A model generated the notes under the pieces. The model worked only from the letters and a program-made list of their open reading frames with translations. It was not told the origin of the DNA and did no database searches. This document shows, one piece after another, positions 1-5,749 of a stretch of DNA of 11,175 nucleotides. The number at the start of each line of letters is the position of its first letter. Positions within the stretch are counted from its first letter, which is position 1. Source of the DNA: Xanthobacteraceae bacterium (lineage in GTDB: Bacteria > Pseudomonadota > Alphaproteobacteria > Rhizobiales > Xanthobacteraceae); NCBI GenBank assembly GCA_030037185.1, contig JASHRR010001049.1:1-11175 (forward strand). The letters run 5' to 3'. A program made the position numbers and the translations under genes.

Positions 1-1
1 G

Positions 2-1651
2 TTCAAGGTCGTCGACGGTCTCTATCAAATCCGCGGCCTCGATGTGTCGAACATGACGCTGATCGAAGGCAACACCGGGCTCATCGTGGTCGACCCGTTG
101 TTCGCAGTCGAAACCGCCAGAGCTGGATTGGACCTCTACTACCAGCATCGGCCGCGGAGACCGGTCGTCGCGGTCATTTACACCCATTCTCACGCCGATC
201 ATTGGGGTGGTGTCAAAGGGGTGACGAACGAAGCCGACGTGGCGTCCGGCAAGGTCGCTGTCATTGCGCCGCAGGGCTTCTTGGAGCGCGCGGTGAGTGA
301 AAACGTGATTGCCGGCAATGCGATGCGCCGCCGGAGCCTCTACCAGTTTGGGGCCTTGCTTCCCAAGGGCGAGCGGGGCCAGGTGGATGCGGGCCTGGGC
401 AAGACAATTCCCGTCGGCACCACGTCGCTGATCGCGCCAACCGACCTCATCCGCAGGTCCGGCGAGACGCGCACCATCGACGGCGTCGAGATCGTTTTCG
501 AAATGGCGCCGGAGAGCGAAGCGCCGGCCGAACTCTATATGTACTATCCCCGGTTCAAGGTTCTGAACATGGCGGAGGTCGCCACCCACAATTTCCATAA
601 TTTGTTGCCGTTCCGCGGGGCCGAAGTGCGAGATGCGCTCGCATGGTCGAAATACCTCAATGATGCCGCGAACGAATTTGGTGACAAAACCGAGGTGCTG
701 ATCGCCCAACACCACTGGCCGGTGTTCGGCGGCGCACGCGCTCGGAGGTTTCTCAACAATCAGCGCGATCTGTACAAGTACGTGCACGATCAGACCTTGC
801 GTTTGCTGAACCAGGGCTTCACAGCGCCTGAGATTGCCGAGCGGTTGGAATTGCCCGCAAGCCTCGCCGATAAGTGGGAGAACCGAGACTATTATGGCAC
901 CGTGCGTCACAACGCGAAGGCGATCTACCAGAAATATCTCGGGTGGTACGACGGCAATCCGGCGAACCTCGATCCGCTTCCGCCCAGTGAGGCGGCGAAA
1001 AAGTATGTAGCGTACATGGGCGGCGCCGATGCGGTGATCCGGCGCGCGCGCGAAGATTTCAAAAATGGCGAGTACCGCTTTGTGGTCGAGGTCGCGAACA
1101 AACTGGTGTTCGCCGATCCGGCCAACCAGGAGGCGCGCGAACTCGCGGCCGACGCGTATGAGCAACTCGGCTATCAGTCGGAGTCCGCCACATGGCGTAA
1201 CGCGTACCTCTACGCGGCCTACGAGTTACGCCATGGTGCCGCCAAGGTGGGCCGCGGCCCGGCGATCAATCCAAATACAATCAACGCGATCCCGACTGAG
1301 ATGTTGTTCGATCTGTTGGGGGTGCAGCTCAACGGGCCGAGAGCCGATGGAAAACATATCGTAATCAATTGGAATTTCACTGACACCCAGCAGGTCTACG
1401 CACTTGTACTTGAGGATTCGGCGCTGACCTATACGGCGAATAAACAGGTTGCCGGCGCGGACGCCTCGCTGACCTTAACCCGAGATGCCCTGAACGCGAT
1501 CGTGTTACGACGCGTGACAATCGCTGATGCCATTCAATCCGGCCAAATCAAAGTGAACGGAGAGGCAGGAAAGGTCGGCGAACTGTTTTCACTGTTCGAC
1601 ACGTTCAACCCGAATTTTGAGATCGTCGAGCCAAAAAAGCCGTCGAATTGA
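2..1651 (+). CDS. Alkyl sulfatase (SdsA1/BDS1-type metallo-beta-lactamase fold), 5' end cut by window
   Basis: This encodes most of a zinc-dependent alkyl sulfatase, which hydrolyses primary alkyl sulfate esters such as dodecyl sulfate to alcohol and sulfate. The frame is open from base 2, so the start and any signal peptide lie outside the window; about 549 residues are visible against roughly 650 for the family. Numbered from the internal ATG at 44, the metal motif THSHADHWGG is at residues 47-56. The family blocks EAPAE (159-163), AEVATHNFHN (177-186) and QHHWP (222-226) follow and probably supply further zinc ligands. A dimerisation/linker region comes next, then a C-terminal SCP2-like domain from about residue 425 (LFDLLGVQLNG) to the end. 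The frame is clean up to TGA 1649-1651. No downstream partner is visible, because the next feature is an IS. Assignment to the family is firm; the exact substrate is inferred. Confidence 0.93.
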   Translation, partial: FKVVDGLYQIRGLDVSNMTLIEGNTGLIVVDPLFAVETARAGLDLYYQHRPRRPVVAVIYTHSHADHWGGVKGVTNEADVASGKVAVIAPQGFLERAVSENVIAGNAMRRRSLYQFGALLPKGERGQVDAGLGKTIPVGTTSLIAPTDLIRRSGETRTIDGVEIVFEMAPESEAPAELYMYYPRFKVLNMAEVATHNFHNLLPFRGAEVRDALAWSKYLNDAANEFGDKTEVLIAQHHWPVFGGARARRFLNNQRDLYKYVHDQTLRLLNQGFTAPEIAERLELPASLADKWENRDYYGTVRHNAKAIYQKYLGWYDGNPANLDPLPPSEAAKKYVAYMGGADAVIRRAREDFKNGEYRFVVEVANKLVFADPANQEARELAADAYEQLGYQSESATWRNAYLYAAYELRHGAAKVGRGPAINPNTINAIPTEMLFDLLGVQLNGPRADGKHIVINWNFTDTQQVYALVLEDSALTYTANKQVAGADASLTLTRDALNAIVLRRVTIADAIQSGQIKVNGEAGKVGELFSLFDTFNPNFEIVEPKKPSN

Positions 1652-1653
1652 GA

Positions 1654-1672
1654 GCGAATAATTCGCATTCTT
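1654..1672 (+). terminator. Weak hairpin just after the alkyl sulfatase stop
   Basis: A 5-bp inverted repeat, GCGAA / TTCGC with a TAA loop (1654-1666), lies 3 bases after the stop codon and is followed by ATTCTTT. The stem is short and the T tract is interrupted, so this is at best a weak intrinsic terminator. Confidence 0.2.
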
Positions 1673-1894
1673 TCGCGCCACTGCCCCAGGTTAGCCGATG
1701 GCAACGGGTTAAAGGGGAATGACGCGATCCGGCCGTCGATGGTCACGGCCGCTGCCGGTGTTCCTCAAGCAGCGGGCCCGCTCCGACCGGCGCCCAGCAT
1801 GGCTGTAGCGGGCCAATGCACGAAGTCGCTGCTCTCCAGCCCGCTTGCGTGGGGCGCACGAGCCGAGATAGCCGTGTGCGTGGCAGCGCGTGGC
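1667..1894. other. Gap left of the IS630 element, no gene recognised
   Basis: No frame on either strand resembles a known protein and no RNA gene is seen. Before the IS landed, this stretch was continuous with the DNA from 2937 to about 3200, giving roughly 0.5 kb of apparently non-coding DNA between the alkyl sulfatase and acetyltransferase genes. Confidence 0.5.
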
Positions 1895-1896
1895 TA

Positions 1897-1919
1897 AAGC
1901 GGTTGCCGCCCGATTTGAA
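1897..1919 (+). repeat. IS630 left terminal inverted repeat
   Basis: It begins AAGCGGTTGCCG and pairs with the right end at 16 of 23 positions: the outer six bases match exactly and the inner TTGAA block matches again. TA at 1895-1896 is the left target-duplication copy. Confidence 0.88.
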
Positions 1920-1989
1920 TCGGAGAGATTCCCAGACGGTCGGGAATTTGCGAGTCTTTGCGCATTGATTCTCCTTTATGGGGCTGGGG

Positions 1990-2921
1990 ATGCCGAAGGC
2001 CTACTCCGGTGATCTGCGGGAACGGGTTATCGAAGCCGTGGAGATCGCGAGGCGAGGCGGCGGAACGTTTTGAGGTGAGCGTGGCGTCGGCGGTAAAGTG
2101 GCTGCAGCGCTGGCGTGAGGAGAAGAGCGCCGCCGCGAAGCCACGCGGTGGGAGCGTTTCGCCGCTGGAGGAGTTCGCGGCGGCGATTTTGGCTCTGATT
2201 GCTCAACGGCCGGACCTGACTTTGGAAGAGATGCTTGCAGAACTGCGCAAGCGCCGGATCAAGACCAGTCGCAGTTCGCTTTGGCGTTTCCTCGATCGAC
2301 ACAACATCACCCTTAAAAAAAAGTCTGCAAGCGGCGGAACGGCAACGAGCAGATGTGGCGCGCGCACGCCGACGATGGATACGAGAGCAAGGTATGCTTG
2401 ATCCCGCCCGGCTGGTGTTCATCGACGAGACTGCGGTAAGCACCAACTTGGCGCGGCTGTGGGGGCGTGCTCCCAGCGGCGTCAGGGTGATCGGCACCGT
2501 TCCGCTCGGAAGATGGGAGACGATCACCTTCGTGGCTGCCTTGCGCCACAATAAAATGACCGCTCCGATGGTGATCGAGGGCGCCATGACCGGAGAAATG
2601 TTCCTTGCTTATGTCGAGCAGTGCTTGGTTCCCACGCTCCGACGCAACGATATTGTCGTGATGGATAACTGCCGAGTCCACACGGCCCCCGCCATTCGCG
2701 AGGCGATTGAGAAGGCGCGCGCGAGCCTGCGCTACCTGCCGAAATACTCGCCCGACCTCAATCCGATCGAGATGCCTTACAGCAAGTTCAAGGTATTCCT
2801 CCGCAAGGTCGCCGCGCGAACCCTTCCAGGCCTCACTCGGGCAATTCGCTCGTTCATCCCGCAACTCGGCCCTCACGAATGTGCCAACTATTTCAGGCAT
2901 GCAGGCTATGCTTCAATATGA
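1990..2921 (+). pseudogene. IS630 transposase, split over three reading frames
   Basis: The family N-terminus MPKAYSGDLRERVIEAVE starts at ATG 1990 (an in-frame ATG at 1978 is also possible) but stops at TGA 2071-2073. The helix-turn-helix part continues in the next frame (EAAERFEVSVASAVKWLQRW) after what looks like a deletion of several bases near 2043-2053. At an A8 run (2315-2322) the homology moves to a third frame, which holds the catalytic domain to TGA 2919-2921. That domain carries the DDE residues: Asp in VFIDETAV, Asp in VVMDNCRVH and Glu in SPDLNPIEM. The second shift may be programmed slippage, as in some IS630 members, but the first looks like a real lesion, so the copy is probably inactive. 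The product would bind the terminal repeats and cut and paste the element at TA sites. Confidence 0.85.
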
Positions 2922-2934
2922 TCGGAATCCGCTT
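2912..2934 (-). repeat. IS630 right terminal inverted repeat
   Basis: Read on the - strand from 2934 it begins AAGCGGATTCCG, matching the left end at 16 of 23 positions. It lies in the last codons and just beyond the stop of the transposase gene (2919-2921). TA at 2935-2936 is the right target-duplication copy. Confidence 0.88.
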
Positions 2935-3050
2935 TAGCTGACCCAGGAAGACGGGCGACGAACTGAAATGGCAAACTGCCCCATCGCGGCTGTCCATGCA
3001 ACTCCTCGCTTGCCTTCGCGGTTCGCTTGGATTCTCGCCGGCGGCAGGCA

Positions 3051-3120
3051 GCATAATTCGTGATGCACATGTCGATCGCGAAATTATGCAATTCGTGACG
3101 TATATTGTCAGTCACGAAAT
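3051..3120. repeat. Cluster of nested inverted and direct repeats upstream of the acetyltransferase gene
   Basis: Two inverted repeats lie side by side: CATAATT (3052-3058) with AATTATG (3082-3088), and TTCGTGAC (3092-3099) with GTCACGAA (3111-3118). The word AATTCGTGA also occurs twice in direct orientation (3055-3063 and 3090-3098). The block is AT-rich against its surroundings. It ends 84 bases before the acetyltransferase start, so it could be an operator or promoter region, or the remains of a recombination site. TTGTCA (3105-3110) resembles a -35 box, but I see no matching -10 element. No binding protein can be named. Confidence 0.5.
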
Positions 3121-3203
3121 TCCCGCGAGCTGGAGAGCTGGCGGTCCGCAGGTGCTTCGTCTGTGGAAATGTTGCCTGGCGGTGTTCGGGGTACACACGA
3201 GCG

Positions 3204-3677
3204 ATGCCTCCGCCACGTTACGCCATTCATCAATTAGGGGCCGCCGACGTGGCCCGCCTTCGGGAGCTGAACGAACTGTTCGGTACTGCCTTCGATGATC
3301 CGGGAACCTACCGGGCCGAACCGCCAAGCGATGCCTACTTGTCGGGGCTGCTGGGCAAGGCGCATATCGTGGCGCTGGTTGCGCTGGTAGACGAGGTAGT
3401 GGCCGGAGGATTGGTGGCGTATGAGCTTGACAAGTTCGAGCGAGCACGGCGCGAGATCTACATCTACGACCTCGCCGTCGAGGAACGTCACAGGCGGCAG
3501 GGGATTGCGACGGCATTGATCAAGAGGTTGCAGGCAGTCGCCGTCCAGCGCGGGGCTTGGGTCGTGTTCGTCCAGGCCGATTACGGCGATGATGCGGCGA
3601 TCGCCCTCTACGAAAAGCTTGGTGCTCGTGAGGAGGTGCTGAACTTCGACATCAAAGTCGAACCTCACAATCGATAA
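3204..3677 (+). CDS. aac(3)-I: AAC(3)-I-type aminoglycoside 3-N-acetyltransferase (GNAT fold)
   Basis: This 157-residue GNAT protein is predicted to transfer acetyl from acetyl-CoA to the 3-amino group of 2-deoxystreptamine aminoglycosides such as gentamicin, in the cytoplasm. It resembles the AAC(3)-I family along its whole length: EIYIYDLAV (84-92), the acetyl-CoA-binding HRRQGIATALI (96-106), VQADYGDDAA (123-132), ALYEKLGAREEV (134-145) and a final FDI (148-150). The start at ATG 3204 gives the usual family length. An upstream in-frame start at 3105 would add 33 residues that do not look like the family. No strong ribosome-binding site is visible. It stands alone, 270 bp right of an IS630 element, and is not in a visible integron: I see no attC-like site or integrase. 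Family assignment is strong; whether it confers resistance or acetylates another amine is unknown. Confidence 0.85.
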   Translation: MPPPRYAIHQLGAADVARLRELNELFGTAFDDPGTYRAEPPSDAYLSGLLGKAHIVALVALVDEVVAGGLVAYELDKFERARREIYIYDLAVEERHRRQGIATALIKRLQAVAVQRGAWVVFVQADYGDDAAIALYEKLGAREEVLNFDIKVEPHNR

Positions 3678-3739
3678 TCCGGCTGCCCAGCGCTTCTTGT
3701 ACGACGCTAATAGGTGTGACTGAGTTGGTCTTTTGCCTC

Positions 3740-4260
3740 ATGCCCGCGCTAAGAAACCCGCGCCGCGAAAACTTCGCGCACGAGGTTGTTGCCGGCACAA
3801 CGCTGCTGGCGGTCTATCTTGGTTTTCGCGACACCAGCTCGGCCCGGTCCCAGGCGAGCCGGCTTCGCGCGAGGCCCGACGTGCAGGCGCGCATTCGCGA
3901 AATTCAGGAGGGGGAGCTCGGAGGGATCGGTGTCGGTCGAGTGGGTGCAGACGAAGTTTGTGCCGTTTCTGGTGATTGACCCGACCCGGATGTACGAGAA
4001 GGACCCGGACGAACCGAATAACCTTCGCTTGAGGCTGCTACACAAAATACCCAAGAACTTGAGGCTGGCCATCACGCGGTTGAAGCTCGACAGGGAGACC
4101 GGCCGGCCGCTGGAGATCCACCTGGTCGATAAATTGGCTGCCGCTATGGCCTTGATCCGCTCGCTGACGCCGGACACAACCATTCAGAATAACAACATCA
4201 ATCTTAGCCTTGCTGAACGCCTTGAAGCGCGGCGACAGCGCGCGCAGACGCCTCTCGCCC
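3740..4260 (+). pseudogene. Phage terminase small subunit, frameshifted remnant
   Basis: ATG 3740 opens MPALRNPRRENFAHEVVAG, followed by ARPDVQARIREIQ, the N-terminal pattern of small terminase subunits. These recognise phage DNA and hand it to the large subunit for packaging. Near 3925-3940 the similarity moves by one base into another frame: SVSVEWVQTKFV, IDPTRMYEKDPDEPN, PKNLRLAITRLKL, then GRPLEIHLVDKLAAAMALI and a tail with ERLEARRQRA. The two parts together make about 170 residues, a normal size for this family. After about 4260 the frame stays open to a TGA at 4449-4451, but the residues no longer look like terminase and overlap a different remnant. No large terminase, portal or capsid gene is in the window, so this is an isolated prophage relic. 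The end coordinate is approximate. Confidence 0.65.
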
Positions 4261-4332
4261 GATTGACGTTGCACCGCCTCCTGCGCCTTTGCCTTCGCTG
4301 CGCCCCGTCGAAAGCGGCGATCGGCTTCGAAG

Positions 4333-4531
4333 ATGACGACAGCTCGCCCCGACCTTGGATTTTGCGTTTCCGGCATTGCCCCGGATGGGTAGTTGTCAGC
4401 GTGGATTGTGGAGGGCTGCCAGGGACGCTGGTCTCCTCGACGGCGACGTGATCCTGAGTCTGGATGGACTGTCGTTGGCCGAGTTCCGGGCGAGTAACTG
4501 CTGCCGATGTTCCGCTTACGGCAATACCTGA
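4333..4531 (+). pseudogene. PDZ-domain fragment, scattered over three frames
   Basis: Three short stretches in successive frames read together as one PDZ domain: LGFCVSGIAPDG from ATG 4333, then WVVVSVD (about 4387-4407), then RAARDAGLLDGDVILSLDG and LSLAEFRAS (4412-4495), stopping at TGA 4529-4531. The block AGLLDGDVILSLDG is the classic PDZ core of bacterial proteases, in which it binds C-terminal peptides. Two shifts within about 80 bases show advanced decay. A further frame from 4498 to TAG 4675-4677 contains RLRQYLKTIPRL and a CPMC pair and might be more of the same gene, but I cannot identify it. The parent could be a serine protease or a site-2 protease; an M50 fragment lies about 0.66 kb downstream. 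Confidence 0.5.
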
Positions 4532-5188
4532 AGACCATACCGCGTCTGATGCTTCCGCCACAGCGCAAAACCGCCTTGTGCCCGATGTGCTGGTTGCGCC
4601 GGTCGGGCCAGACACCAGCGATCAGTTACCGTCCGATGTCTCTCGGCGAATATTCAGTCGTCCGACTGTTCCTCTAGCCGACCCGGAATATGGTCGGCCG
4701 GACGCATGGGGCGGCCATGGTTTCGCTGGGTATGCGCAACATGATGATGGCCCGGCGCGGTTTTCGGCCGGTGCCGACAACTGCGGGGCCACCCGAGGGC
4801 CTGGCGACATTTGCGTCCGCCGATGGCGCCGTCTCAGATGCCGCACGTGCGTCAACGAGATTGGTACAAATAAATAGGCCCGTAGCATCCTCGCCAGGCC
4901 ACCCGGCATGCTTTACATGATCGTCGAGATCATCGGCAGCGGCGGCGCCCGGTGAGGCGGCGACCGGCGACGGCACCAGAAGACGGCTCCATCCCGCCGC
5001 GGTGACGGCCTGCCCACCGACAGACGCAAGTCTCCGGGTTGGCCGCAAGCAGGCGTTCACAGATGACCGGCGAGCTGCTTCCGATCTCAACTTTTCGACC
5101 GCTCGAAGGGTCTACCAGTACACGACCATAGTAGACGGATCGTGGGATCGAAGTTACGGTAGGTAGGACGCAAGTTGCCAAAGCTCGG
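4532..5188. other. Gap of about 0.66 kb, no recognisable gene
   Basis: Open frames exist on both strands, but they are the arginine-, proline- and alanine-rich strings expected from high-GC non-coding DNA. None starts with a good ribosome-binding site or shows a known motif. The interval lies between two decayed protease-type fragments and is probably also degraded sequence. Confidence 0.5.
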
Positions 5189-5648
5189 ATGCGGATGAAT
5201 TTGCAGGACCTCGAAGAGATCTTCCAAGACATCTTCGTCGACCCCGAACTCCGGGGAACGCTTCTGGCCTCCCTCCTTGGCATCGTCCTCTGCTTCGCCT
5301 TTGCTGTCCTGGTGCATGAGGCCGGACACGCCATTGTCGGTCGGCTGGCCGGGTATCGCCTTCGCCTGATCCGCGTCGGGCAAGGGCCGGAACTGTTTCG
5401 CCTACACATCGGGCTTGGCGCTGCTGGGCTGGCGCCGCCTTCCTATCAGCGGCTCGGTCGCGATCTATCGCCCCCTCGCGGTCGTGCGATACGCGCAGCT
5501 CATGTTGTTTGCGGGCGGCAGCATCGCAAAGGCCTTTCCAGATGTCGATCTCGATGCCGGTGGGGTTATCGATGGCGAGCCGGCGCAGGCAGCCCGAGCA
5601 GGTCACCAGGTCGAGCCGCAGGGCGCTGCTTCTCGACCCGGCCGCTGA
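5189..5648 (+). pseudogene. M50 (site-2-protease-like) membrane metallopeptidase, N-terminal fragment with frameshift
   Basis: From ATG 5189 the protein has a hydrophobic segment at about residues 26-42 that runs into HEAGHAIVGRLAGY, the zinc-binding HExxH motif embedded in a membrane helix as in M50 peptidases. RVGQGPELFRLHIG follows, a stretch typical of the loop after the active-site helix. Near 5412-5416 an apparent extra base breaks the frame; the similarity goes on in the next frame as LALLGWRRLPISGSVAIY and YAQLMLFAGGSI, matching the PLSG and FLGG stretches of the family. After about 5540 the similarity fades and the frame ends at TGA 5646-5648. The second conserved motif around an NxxPxxxLDGG-type segment is missing, so the gene is truncated as well as frameshifted. 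An intact relative would cleave transmembrane substrates. Confidence 0.6.
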
Positions 5649-5749
5649 TGCTGCTGCTCTTGGCAGAGAGGCGGACACGGTCGTAGGCGCAAGCTTGCCT
5701 GGAGGCGGTAGAGCACCCCCCGGCCTCGACCATTGTTCTGGTGCAGACC

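Larger units (their letters stand above)
1897..2934 (+). mobile_element. Complete IS630-family insertion sequence (1038 bp)
   Basis: The element is bounded by imperfect 23-bp terminal inverted repeats (1897-1919 and 2912-2934) that both begin AAGCGG. A TA dinucleotide sits directly outside each end (1895-1896 and 2935-2936). TA duplication is the signature of the IS630/Tc1-mariner group, and removing the element with one TA copy restores GGCTAGCTG, which contains CTAG, the preferred target of many IS630 members. The internal gene encodes an IS630-type DDE transposase, and the length fits the family's usual size of about 1.1 kb. Both ends look intact, so the copy might still be mobilised in trans, but its own transposase frame is broken near the N-terminus. 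Confidence 0.92.

Noticed and set aside
3105..3203. Upstream extension of the acetyltransferase (start at 3105, containing a CFVC pair)
   Set aside because: It adds 33 residues unlike AAC(3)-I proteins and overlaps the repeat cluster; the start at 3204 gives the family length.
3204..3677. Integron gene cassette carrying the acetyltransferase
   Set aside because: No integrase, attI or attC-like palindrome is visible on either side of the gene.
4690..4920. 76-residue + strand frame rich in Met, Arg and Ala
   Set aside because: No known motif, no ribosome-binding site, and overlapping open frames on the other strand as expected in high-GC non-coding DNA.
4674..5409. Overlapping - strand frames across 4674-5409 (138 and 159 residues)
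   Set aside because: No family motifs, composition typical of antisense high-GC frames, and the right part is antisense to the M50 fragment, which does carry a real motif.
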